DNA of 9,822 nt from the NCBI GenBank assembly GCA_002425245.1, contig DILW01000082.1, forward strand, positions 1-9,822, in the 5' to 3' direction. The position numbers were made by a program, and so were the translations under genes. This stretch comes from Betaproteobacteria bacterium UBA5582. GTDB taxonomy: Bacteria > Pseudomonadota > Gammaproteobacteria > Burkholderiales > Rhodocyclaceae. The notes beneath the pieces were generated by a model. It made no database searches, had not been told where the DNA came from, and saw nothing but the letters and a program-made list of their open reading frames with translations. Shown piece after piece: positions 1 through 6,331 of this stretch (positions are counted from its first letter, which is position 1; every line of letters starts with the position of its first letter).

Positions 1-556
1 CACCCGCGCCGGCATGCTGACCAACCCGCTGCGCGACCGCTTCGGCATCGTCGCCCGCCTGGAGTTCTACAACGCCGAGGAGTTGCGCAGCATCGTCAGC
101 CGCTCGGCCTCGCTGTTGAACGCCCCGATCGACCCCGACGGCGCGCTGGAAATCGCCAAGCGCTCACGCGGCACGCCGCGTATCGCCAACCGCCTGTTGC
201 GCCGCGTGCGCGACTACGCCGAGGTCAAGGCCGACGGCAAGATCAGCCGCGGAATTGCCGACCTGGCGCTGCACATGCTCGACGTGGACCCGGCCGGCCT
301 CGACCTGATGGACCGCAAGCTGCTGTCGGCGGTGATCGACAAGTTCGGCGGCGGACCGGTCGGCGTGGACAACCTGGCGGCGGCGATCGGCGAGGCACGC
401 GACACGATCGAGGACGTCCTCGAACCCTACCTGATCCAGCAGGGCTACCTGCAGCGCACGCTGCGCGGGCGCATTGCGACGCCGGCGATCTACCGCCACC
501 TCGGCCTGCAGGAACCGGCCGGCGCGGCGGTGCGCGATTTGCTCTCGGATACCTGA
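1..556 (+). CDS. ruvB: RuvB Holliday-junction branch-migration helicase, C-terminal part (5' end outside window)
   Basis: RuvB is the hexameric AAA+ motor that, with RuvA, drives branch migration of Holliday junctions in the cytoplasm. Only about 184 codons are present of the usual ~340; the frame is open from base 2 and no start lies in the window. The ATG at 14 is an internal Met and not the start. The first residues carry the T-R-A-G and PLRDRFG segments, which include the family's arginine finger. A sensor-2 type GTPR motif follows (codons starting near 170), then the C-terminal winged-helix DNA-binding domain (GGGPVGVDNLAAAIGE, ending IYRHLGL). The Walker motifs lie upstream of the window. 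The TGA at 554-556 abuts the stop of the convergent cyclase gene. Identity is secure because these motifs are very specific to RuvB. Confidence 0.97.
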   Translation, partial: TRAGMLTNPLRDRFGIVARLEFYNAEELRSIVSRSASLLNAPIDPDGALEIAKRSRGTPRIANRLLRRVRDYAEVKADGKISRGIADLALHMLDVDPAGLDLMDRKLLSAVIDKFGGGPVGVDNLAAAIGEARDTIEDVLEPYLIQQGYLQRTLRGRIATPAIYRHLGLQEPAGAAVRDLLSDT

Positions 557-2032
557 TCAAACTTTTTCGGCGGGTTTCGCGGCGGCCTGGACGATGGTGT
601 TGCGCCCCCCGTGCTTGGCTGCATAAAGCGCGTCGTCGGCCCGGCTGATGGCGTGATCGGCAGTTTCCTCCTGGCCCAGTTCGCTGACGCCCAGGCTCAT
701 GGTCACTCGAATTGCCGGGTTGTCCGGAGCCGGCTGGGATGCGGCGATGGCGTGGCGTAGCTTTTCGGCGACGATCAGGGCTTCGTCGAGCGCACAGCCC
801 GGCAGCACCAGCAGGAACTCCTCGCCGCCCCAGCGCACTGCGAAATCGGCCTCGCGCAGGGCCGAGCCAAGCTGGCGGGCGACGCTGGACAGCACCTGGT
901 CGCCGACGCGGTGCCCGTGCCGGTCGTTGATTTCCTTGAAGTGGTCGAGATCGCCGAGGATGAAGCTGATCGGGCGTGGTTCCCGGCGGTTGCCGGCCAG
1001 CAGCTTCTCGATCAGGATGCCGAAGGCGTGGCGGTTGAGCAGGCCGGTCAGCTTGTCGGTGGATGCCATCTTCTCGATGCGCGACTGGTAGCTGCCCAGG
1101 GTCAGGTAGCACAGGAAGCTGACAATCAGCGTCACCAGCAGGCTGATCGCCAGGTTTACGTACAGCGTCTGGCGGATGCCGGCGAGAGCGACGTCCTCGT
1201 TCTGTTCGACGAACAGGTACCACTTCAACTCGGGCAGGTAATTGACGTTGAGCAAGTGATTGTCGCCGCTGTCCTCGAACTGGTAGAAGCCGCTGCGTTC
1301 GTGCAGGATGCGCTCAAGCTGCGCCGCCAGCCCCGGTCGCTGGCGCAGGTCGGGCGGTGACGGTGTGTCGCCGCCATAGACCAGCACCTTGCCGCTGGCG
1401 TCGGTGAAGTAGATGGTGCGCTTGAAACGCGACTGGTACTCGCGGATGAGCCGGCGCACCGAATCGACGGTCAGGCCGATGCCGGTGGCGCCGATATAGC
1501 GCTTGTCGAAATCGAAGACCCGGTAATTGATGAAGATGGTCAGTGCATCCCGGTTGGCCAGGTCGGGGTCGACGTTGATCTCGTATTCCTCGGCCATGTT
1601 GCGCACGCGGTAATACCATTCGTCGCGCGGCTCGTCCTCCCTGACCTGTTTCAGTATGCCTTCGGCGGTGTAGTAATTGCCGCTCGCCTCGGACACGAAG
1701 AAACTGCTGAAAGCGCCGTGACGCTGGCGGACTTCGGCCAGGTAGCGGGACATTTCGCTGACCTCGCGTTCGCCGCGCAGAACCCAGTCGCGGACGAAGG
1801 TATCGTGCGCCATGGTCGACGAAATCAATACCGGCCGAACCAGATCCTTCTGGATTTCCGAATAGATGTTGCTCGAGGTCAGTGGCAGATCCTGGCCGAT
1901 GATGGCGCTACGGATGGCGTCCCGCGAAACGAAGTAACCGAACAGGGTGGTTGCGAAGAAACCAATGCTGAGCAGCAGCCCGATGACGAGGATCAGGCTG
2001 CGACGGTCGAATACGCGGAGCGATTGGGTCAT
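557..2032 (-). CDS. Membrane-bound diguanylate cyclase with periplasmic Cache-like sensor and GGDEF domain
   Basis: Predicted to make c-di-GMP from two GTP at the inner membrane in response to a periplasmic signal. For the 491-residue product: transmembrane segment at ~12-34, periplasmic region ~35-288 resembling a double-Cache sensor, second transmembrane helix ~290-313, then GGDEF domain ~320-480. Catalytic signs are intact: DKLTGLLNR (326-334), GDLDHFK with metal-ligand Asp361, and the signature GGEEF (402-406), an active variant of GGDEF. An RxxD inhibitory site (Arg393, Asp396) sits exactly five residues before it, so product feedback is likely. I chose the ATG at 2030-2032; the frame stays open to an ATG at 2119, but that 29-residue extension would leave only 27 bp to the divergent ybgC start and reads unlike coding sequence. 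Neither start has a good Shine-Dalgarno. Function as a cyclase is well supported; the ligand is unknown. Confidence 0.93.
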   Translation of the reverse strand: MTQSLRVFDRRSLILVIGLLLSIGFFATTLFGYFVSRDAIRSAIIGQDLPLTSSNIYSEIQKDLVRPVLISSTMAHDTFVRDWVLRGEREVSEMSRYLAEVRQRHGAFSSFFVSEASGNYYTAEGILKQVREDEPRDEWYYRVRNMAEEYEINVDPDLANRDALTIFINYRVFDFDKRYIGATGIGLTVDSVRRLIREYQSRFKRTIYFTDASGKVLVYGGDTPSPPDLRQRPGLAAQLERILHERSGFYQFEDSGDNHLLNVNYLPELKWYLFVEQNEDVALAGIRQTLYVNLAISLLVTLIVSFLCYLTLGSYQSRIEKMASTDKLTGLLNRHAFGILIEKLLAGNRREPRPISFILGDLDHFKEINDRHGHRVGDQVLSSVARQLGSALREADFAVRWGGEEFLLVLPGCALDEALIVAEKLRHAIAASQPAPDNPAIRVTMSLGVSELGQEETADHAISRADDALYAAKHGGRNTIVQAAAKPAEKV

Positions 2033-2146
2033 GCGCCGATTATGCGTTAGCCCGCCAGCGATTGCCAGCACGCGGTGGTGACAGGAATTGGCAAACAGAA
2101 ACAGGCCGTTACACATCAATGTTGCGGCGCAAGGTAAAATCGCCCG
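2033..2146. promoter_or_regulatory. Divergent promoter region between the cyclase and the tol-pal cluster
   Basis: This 114-bp gap is the largest non-coding stretch and separates two divergent starts, so it should hold both promoters. Seen by eye: a possible + promoter with -35 TTGGCA (2088-2093) and a weak -10 TACACA (2110-2115, 16-bp spacer); an alternative -10 TAAAAT (2135-2140) has no good -35. On - there is CTGGCA (2068-2063), an 18-bp spacer and CATAAT (2044-2039). The two -35-like boxes form an inverted pair, TTGCCA at 2062-2067 and TGGCAA at 2089-2094. A small palindrome TTGCG-G-CGCAA lies at 2122-2132. The region's role is likely; the individual boxes are weak. Confidence 0.5.
2039..2068 (-). 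promoter_or_regulatory. Candidate sigma-70 type promoter of the cyclase gene
   Basis: On the - strand, CTGGCA (2068-2063) and CATAAT (2044-2039) are separated by 18 bp, matching 4/6 and 5/6 of the -35 and -10 consensus. Transcription would start about at the chosen ATG (2032), giving a leaderless or nearly leaderless message. That would fit the lack of a Shine-Dalgarno there. Found by eye only, so chance is possible. Confidence 0.25.
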
Positions 2147-2569
2147 ATGTCAGAATTCGCCCAAGCCAAGGCCTTCACCATTCCGGTCCGTGTCTATTAC
2201 GAAGACACGGATGCCGGTGGGGTCGTCTATTACGCCAACTACCTGCGTTTCTTCGAGCGCTGCCGCACCGAATGGATGCGTTTTGCCGGCTACGGCCAGG
2301 CGCAACTGGCCGCCGAAACCGGGATCGGCTTCGTCGCCCGCAAGGCGAGTTGCGAATACCTGCGACCGGCCCGCCTCGACGACACGCTGGAAATCGGCCT
2401 TGAAGTCGAAAAACTCACCCGGGTGCGCGTCGTATTCCGCCAGTGGGCGCGCCGCGGCGACGAGCTGCTGGCCAGCGGCTCGGTCGAGATCGCCTGCGTC
2501 AACATGGCCAGCCTGACCCCCGCACCCATTCCCGATCACCTTCACGCCAAGCTGGAAGCACTGAAATGA
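2147..2569 (+). CDS. ybgC: YbgC, Tol-Pal-associated acyl-CoA thioesterase (hotdog fold)
   Basis: A 140-residue single-domain protein of the 4HBT hotdog family; members hydrolyse acyl-CoA thioesters in the cytoplasm and usually head tol-pal operons. The diagnostic stretch YYEDTDAGGVVYYANY lies at residues 17-32, with Asp22 matching the catalytic Asp18 of E. coli YbgC (from memory). The later RLDD segment is also family-typical. Length is normal (E. coli 134). The start ATG has only a distant AAGG (2131-2134, 12 nt away) and no strong Shine-Dalgarno, but it gives the normal N-terminus. Its TGA overlaps the tolQ ATG (ATGA, 2566-2569), implying translational coupling. It is the first gene of the + strand cluster. 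The physiological substrate in this organism cannot be read from sequence. Confidence 0.94.
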   Translation: MSEFAQAKAFTIPVRVYYEDTDAGGVVYYANYLRFFERCRTEWMRFAGYGQAQLAAETGIGFVARKASCEYLRPARLDDTLEIGLEVEKLTRVRVVFRQWARRGDELLASGSVEIACVNMASLTPAPIPDHLHAKLEALK

Positions 2570-3243
2570 ACGTTACCCAGGACATGTCCATCCTCCACCT
2601 GATCCTGCAGGCCAGCGCCGTCGTCCAGGTCGTCATGGCCTTACTCGCCGGCGTCTCGATCATGTCCTGGTACTACATCGCGATGAAGTGGTTCGCGGTC
2701 AAGCAGGCGCGCAGCAAGACCGAAGAATTCGAACGCGATTTCTGGTCCGGCGGCGATCTCAACAACCTGTACCAGAGCGCCATCAACGACCGCCACAACG
2801 CCGGCTCGATGGAACGCATCTTCGAAGCGGGCTTCCGCGAATTCACCAAGCTGCGCGGGCAGAAGCACCTCGATTCCAAGGACATCGTCGACGGCTCGCG
2901 TCGCGCCATGCGCGCCACCTACCAGCGCGAAATGGACGGCCTCGAAGCCCACCTCGCCTTCCTCGCCTCGGTCGGTTCGGTGTCCCCTTACATCGGCCTG
3001 TTCGGTACCGTGTGGGGGATCATGCATGCCTTCCGGGCACTGTCCAACGTCGGCCAGGCAACGCTGGCCTCGGTCGCCCCGGGTATTGCCGAAGCCCTGG
3101 TTGCCACCGCCATCGGCCTGTTCGCCGCCATTCCGGCGGTGCTCGCCTACAACCGCTTCTCCCACGACATCGACCGTATCGCGGTGCGCTACGAGTCGTT
3201 CATGGAAGAGTTCTCCAACATCTTGCAGCGGCAGATGAGGTAA
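2566..3243 (+). CDS. tolQ: TolQ, proton-channel subunit of the Tol-Pal motor
   Basis: TolQ forms the inner-membrane pentamer around TolR that converts proton flow into movement of TolA; it belongs to the MotA/TolQ/ExbB family. The product is 225 residues (E. coli 230). Three membrane segments are visible: ~10-38, ~130-155 and ~168-195, with the large cytoplasmic loop between the first two. The family stretch SVSPYIGLFGTVWGIMHAF (138-156) and the VAPGIAEALVATAIGLFAAIP region (170-190) are classic. The chosen ATG overlaps the ybgC stop and has GGAAG at 2554-2558 with 7-nt spacing; the frame is open upstream inside ybgC but carries no TolQ-like sequence. TolR follows after 4 bp. ExbB is the alternative, but the tolR-tolA-tolB-pal context settles it. 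Confidence 0.97.
   Translation: MNVTQDMSILHLILQASAVVQVVMALLAGVSIMSWYYIAMKWFAVKQARSKTEEFERDFWSGGDLNNLYQSAINDRHNAGSMERIFEAGFREFTKLRGQKHLDSKDIVDGSRRAMRATYQREMDGLEAHLAFLASVGSVSPYIGLFGTVWGIMHAFRALSNVGQATLASVAPGIAEALVATAIGLFAAIPAVLAYNRFSHDIDRIAVRYESFMEEFSNILQRQMR
3237..3240 (+). promoter_or_regulatory. Ribosome binding site of tolR inside the tolQ end
   Basis: GAGG lies in the last tolQ codons, seven bases before the tolR ATG at 3248, spanning the tolQ stop. This placement suggests that tolR initiation depends on ribosomes finishing tolQ. Confidence 0.55.
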
Positions 3244-3247
3244 GGCC

Positions 3248-3649
3248 ATGCGCCAGCGTCGCCTGAAAAACGAAATCAACGTCGTTCCCTACATCGACGT
3301 CATGCTGGTGCTGCTCGTCATCTTCATGGTGGCGACGCCGATGATGAGCACCGGCTCGGTCGAACTGCCGGCCAGCGGCACGGCGCCGCAGAAGCCGGAC
3401 AAGTTCCTGCGCGTCCAGGTCGACAAGGACGGCGCCCTGTCGCTGTTCGATGCCGACGGCCAGGAGCAGAAACTCGACGGCATGCCCAAGCTGCGCGCCA
3501 GCCTGGCCGGCCAGCGCGAGCGTCACCCGGAGATCGCGGTGCTGATCGCTGCCGACAAGGAAGTTCCCTACCGCAGCGTGATCGAGGCGCTCGACGAGGT
3601 CAAGAAACAGGGCTTCTCGCGCGTGGCGCTGGAAACCTCGGTGCGCTGA
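3248..3649 (+). CDS. tolR: TolR, periplasm-facing plug subunit of the Tol motor
   Basis: TolR dimers sit within the TolQ channel; the ExbD/TolR family carries one essential membrane Asp that transmits protons. The product is 133 residues, slightly shorter than E. coli TolR (142). The N-terminus is short and cytoplasmic, NEINVVPYIDVMLVLLVIFM spans residues 8-27, and the critical residue is Asp17, equivalent to E. coli Asp23. A single membrane helix (~15-34) is followed by a periplasmic domain ending in VIEALDEVKKQGFSRVAL, typical for the family. It lies 4 bp after tolQ and 5 bp before tolA. No key residue is missing. Confidence 0.96.
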   Translation: MRQRRLKNEINVVPYIDVMLVLLVIFMVATPMMSTGSVELPASGTAPQKPDKFLRVQVDKDGALSLFDADGQEQKLDGMPKLRASLAGQRERHPEIAVLIAADKEVPYRSVIEALDEVKKQGFSRVALETSVR

Positions 3650-3654
3650 GCCCG

Positions 3655-4440
3655 ATGATACTGGAACGACCCGCCGAACCCGGCAAGAAACTGGCCATTG
3701 CGTTCACGCTGGCCGTGCACCTTCTGCTGATCGCCGCGCTTTTCCTCGGCGTCCAGTGGAAGCGCAGCGAACCGGAGGCGATGGAAGTCGAACTGTGGGC
3801 GCCGACCCCGGTCAAGGCGACCCGGGTAGCGCCGCCGCCGGAGCCACCACCGCCGCCACCGGTCAAGCCGGAGCCGAAAAAGCCCGAACCGGCGCCGGTC
3901 AAGGTCGAACCGCCGAAAAAGCCCGACATCGTCGTCAAGGAAGAAAAGAAGAAGCCGCCTGAACCGCCGCCAAAGAAACCGGAACCGCCGAAGCCCGAGC
4001 CGAAAAAGCCTGAACCGGTCAAACCGGAACCGAAAACGGTGCCCAAGGTCGACCCGTTCAAGGAGATGCTCGAACGCGAAACCCGTGAACGCCAGGTGGC
4101 CACCGAGCAGAACCGCCTGGCCGCGCTGGCCGAGAAGGAACAGCGGGCGGCGGCGAACCGGCGGGGGCTGGAAAGCTATGCGGCCAAGATTCGCATCGCC
4201 ATCCGCAACAAGATTGTCCTGCCGCCAGGCCTGCAGGGGAATCCGGAAGCCGTTTTCGAGGTCAACCAGCTGCCGGGCGGTGACGTTCTCAGTGTCAAGC
4301 TGAAGCGTTCCAGCGGCATGCCAGCACTCGATGCCGCAATCGAGCGGGCGATCCGCAGCGCCTCGCCTTTGCCCAAGCCAAGCGACCCGGCCTTGTTCCA
4401 GCGCGACCTGGAAATAAAATACAAGCCGTTTGAAGAGTAA
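3655..4440 (+). CDS. tolA: TolA, periplasm-spanning arm of the Tol-Pal system, proline/lysine-rich form
   Basis: TolA links the TolQR motor to TolB and Pal across the periplasm. The product is 261 residues, much shorter than E. coli TolA (421). Domain I is a membrane anchor at ~13-35 with His22 at the same position as E. coli His22, and Thr18 where E. coli has Ser18. Domain II (~58-130) is built from Pro/Lys/Glu units such as PEPKKPEP and includes six consecutive prolines (64-69); a short charged, probably helical segment follows (~134-170). Domain III (~171-261) is the TonB-like globular end (LESYAAKIRIAIRNKIVLP ... GMPALDAAIERAI ... KYKPFEE). It contains no cysteine, whereas E. coli domain III has a disulfide. 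The Shine-Dalgarno is weak (TGAG overlapping the tolR stop). TonB is the alternative, rejected by context. Confidence 0.95.
   Translation: MILERPAEPGKKLAIAFTLAVHLLLIAALFLGVQWKRSEPEAMEVELWAPTPVKATRVAPPPEPPPPPPVKPEPKKPEPAPVKVEPPKKPDIVVKEEKKKPPEPPPKKPEPPKPEPKKPEPVKPEPKTVPKVDPFKEMLERETRERQVATEQNRLAALAEKEQRAAANRRGLESYAAKIRIAIRNKIVLPPGLQGNPEAVFEVNQLPGGDVLSVKLKRSSGMPALDAAIERAIRSASPLPKPSDPALFQRDLEIKYKPFEE
3829..4044 (+). repeat. Degenerate Pro-Lys-Glu coding repeat of TolA domain II
   Basis: This in-frame low-complexity stretch encodes residues 59-130 of TolA. Units built on P-E-P-K-K-P recur; the 14-mer GAGCCGAAAAAGCC is identical at 3871-3884 and 3997-4010. It likely forms an extended polyproline-II rod. 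Such repeats tend to vary in copy number between strains, which is inference here. On the opposite strand the same bases give a long Gly/Phe-rich open frame that is an artefact. Confidence 0.85.
4393..4420 (+). promoter_or_regulatory. Candidate internal promoter for tolB-pal-cpoB at the end of tolA
   Basis: TTGTTC (4393-4398), a 16-bp spacer and TAAAAT (4415-4420) lie in the last tolA codons, in an AT-rich patch unusual for this GC-rich DNA. A second TAAAAT overlaps the tolA stop (4438-4443). E. coli has an extra promoter ahead of tolB, so an internal one is plausible, but the -35 matches only 3/6. Confidence 0.22.
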
Positions 4441-4470
4441 AATCGCGAAAAATCAACGAAGATGATCCCC

Positions 4471-5742
4471 ATGTCCAGAATTTCACGCCGTATCTTCCTG
4501 CTCTGCGGCCTGCTCAGCGCAGGCCTGGCCCAGGCGCAGCTGTCGATCGAGATTACCGGTGCCGGTGCCAGCCGGATTCCGGTGGCGATTGCCGACTTTG
4601 CCGGCGATCCGACGCTGGCGCGTATCGTCACCGGTACCGTGCGCAGCGATCTCGAACGTAGCGGCCTGTTCAAGCTGGTCGATCCGGTCGGCGCCGTGCT
4701 TGACGAGAACGCACCGGTCGATGCGGCTGCCTGGAAAGGCCGTGGCGCCGATGCGCTGGCTGCCGGCAGCATCGCCCGCAGCGCCGACGGCCGGATCGAG
4801 GCGCGCTTCCGCCTTTACGACACGCAGAAAGCCACTGCACTGGGCGGCGCAGCGTTTGTCACGCAAAGCGCGCAACTGCGCATGGCTGGCCACCGCATCG
4901 CCGACTACATTTACGAGAAGCTGACCGGCGAGCCGGGCGTCTTCTCGACCCGCATCGCTTACGTGGTCAAGTCGCGCGGGCAGTTCCTGCTGCAGGTTGC
5001 CGACGCCGACGGGCAAGGAGCCGCGACCGCGCTGACCTCGACCGAGCCGATCATTTCCCCGGTCTGGTCACCGGACGGTTCGCGCCTGGCCTATGTTTCC
5101 TTCGAGAAGAAGAAGCCGATGATTTACGTGCATTCGCTGGCCACCGGTCAGCGTCGCATTGTCGCCAATTTCAAGGGCTCGAACTCGGCGCCGGCCTGGT
5201 CGCCGGATGGTCGCAAGCTGGCCGTGGTCCTCTCCAAGGACGGCAATTCCCAGCTCTACGCGGTCAATGCCGATGGCAGCGGTCTGCAGCGCCTGGGATC
5301 GTCGCCCGGCATCGATACCGAGCCGCGTTATTCGGCGGACGGTAGCCAGATCTACTTCACTTCCGACCGCGGCGGCAGCCCGCAGATCTATCGTATCGAC
5401 GCCAACGGCGGCGTTGCCCAGCGGGTTACTTTCGACGGGACCTACAACGTTTCGCCGCGGCCCTCGCCCGATGGTCGCAGCCTGGCCTTCATCAGCCGTC
5501 GCGATGGTCGTTTCCAGCTGGCGGTGATGGACCTCGCCAGCCGCCAGGTGCAGGTGCTGACCGACTCGACCAAGGACGAGTCGCCCAGCTTTGCGCCGAA
5601 CAGTCGAATGATCCTGATCGCCACCGAAATCGGCGGTCGTGGCGTACTCTCCGCGGTTTCCGTGGATGGCCGGATCAAGCAGCGTCTCACCATTGCCGGG
5701 GGCGATGTCCGCGAACCGGCGTGGGGTCCTTTCGTCAAATAA
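4471..5742 (+). CDS. tolB: TolB, periplasmic beta-propeller of the Tol-Pal system
   Basis: TolB is a periplasmic protein that binds Pal and the TolA C-terminus and is released as the motor recycles Pal. The product is 423 residues, normal for the family. A Sec signal peptide (basic MSRISRR, hydrophobic core, AQA before Gln23) is followed by the N-terminal domain (~23-155) and a six-bladed propeller (~160-423). Blade motifs include WSPDG (199-203 and 243-247), YSADG, PSPDG and a final EPAWGPF. I chose the ATG at 4471 because GAAG (4458-4461) lies nine bases ahead; the ATG at 4462 would add only MIP and has no room for that site. It starts 30 bp after tolA and ends 35 bp before pal. Identity is secure. 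Confidence 0.97.
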   Translation: MSRISRRIFLLCGLLSAGLAQAQLSIEITGAGASRIPVAIADFAGDPTLARIVTGTVRSDLERSGLFKLVDPVGAVLDENAPVDAAAWKGRGADALAAGSIARSADGRIEARFRLYDTQKATALGGAAFVTQSAQLRMAGHRIADYIYEKLTGEPGVFSTRIAYVVKSRGQFLLQVADADGQGAATALTSTEPIISPVWSPDGSRLAYVSFEKKKPMIYVHSLATGQRRIVANFKGSNSAPAWSPDGRKLAVVLSKDGNSQLYAVNADGSGLQRLGSSPGIDTEPRYSADGSQIYFTSDRGGSPQIYRIDANGGVAQRVTFDGTYNVSPRPSPDGRSLAFISRRDGRFQLAVMDLASRQVQVLTDSTKDESPSFAPNSRMILIATEIGGRGVLSAVSVDGRIKQRLTIAGGDVREPAWGPFVK

Positions 5743-5777
5743 TCCTTTAGCCCACTCCTCTCCAGAGCCTACCAATC

Positions 5778-6329
5778 ATGAAAAAAATTCTCCTCATCAG
5801 CCTTCTTGTTTCCGTGCTCGCCGCTTGCAGCACCACCCCGGTGCCGGATGAAACCGCCGGTGCGCCGGTCGAGAGTCGCAGCAGTGGCGGCAGCTCGAGC
5901 GAAGTCAAGCCGGTCGTTGCCGGCGGGCTTGACGCCAGCGGCCTGCCGCGCGAACTGACCGACCCGAAGAGTCAGCTCGCCCAGCGCAGCATCTTCTTCG
6001 ACGTCGACAAGTACGAGGTCAAGGGCGAATACCAGTCGCTGGTCGCTGCCCACGCCAAGTTCCTGGTTGCCAATCGTGGTTACAAGGTCCTGATCCAGGG
6101 CAACACCGACGAAACGGGTTCGCGCGAATACAACCTGTCCCTTGGCCAGAAGCGCTCTGACGCCGTCAAGCGCGCGCTGGTCCTGCTCGGCGCACAGGAA
6201 GACCAGGTCGAATCGGTCAGCCTGGGTGAGGAAAAGCCGCGCAATCCGGGTCGCGACGAGGCTGCCTTTGCCGAAAACCGTCGCGCCGACATTCTCTATC
6301 GCGCTCCTGACGGTCGCGGCGAGTTCTGA
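5778..6329 (+). CDS. pal: Pal, peptidoglycan-associated outer-membrane lipoprotein
   Basis: Pal anchors the outer membrane to peptidoglycan and gathers at the septum through TolB and TolA. The product is 183 residues. A lipoprotein signal ends in the lipobox LAAC with Cys17; Ser at +2 (no Asp) predicts outer-membrane sorting. A Ser/Gly-rich linker (~18-60) precedes the OmpA-C domain (~68-176). Peptidoglycan-binding residues are visible: Asp111 in GNTDETG and Arg126 in LGQKRSDAV, and the ENRRADI segment (166-172) is typical. The Shine-Dalgarno is weak (AGAG at 5764-5767). The cpoB gene starts two bases after the stop. An unrelated OmpA-family lipoprotein is excluded by position directly after tolB. 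Confidence 0.97.
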   Translation: MKKILLISLLVSVLAACSTTPVPDETAGAPVESRSSGGSSSEVKPVVAGGLDASGLPRELTDPKSQLAQRSIFFDVDKYEVKGEYQSLVAAHAKFLVANRGYKVLIQGNTDETGSREYNLSLGQKRSDAVKRALVLLGAQEDQVESVSLGEEKPRNPGRDEAAFAENRRADILYRAPDGRGEF

Positions 6330-6331
6330 GC

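Noticed and set aside
14..16. ATG at 14 as the start of a short protein
   Set aside because: The frame is open to the window edge and the preceding codons (T-R-A-G) continue RuvB.
243..1223. 326-codon open frame on -, Arg/Pro-rich
   Set aside because: It crosses ruvB and the cyclase in the wrong frame and has no domain; the GGDEF motifs are in the neighbouring frame.
2641..3279. 212-codon open frame on - opposite tolQ
   Set aside because: Antisense shadow of a secure TolQ; composition is typical of GC-rich reverse frames.
3600..4103. Gly/Phe/Ser-rich open frame on - that looks like a repeat protein
   Set aside because: It is the reverse complement of the Pro/Lys repeat of TolA; no other support.
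4462..4470. ATG at 4462 as the tolB start
   Set aside because: The GAAG site fits the ATG at 4471 and sits directly against 4462, too close to serve it.
5068..5775. 235-codon open frame on - opposite tolB
   Set aside because: Shadow of the TolB propeller; no recognisable family.
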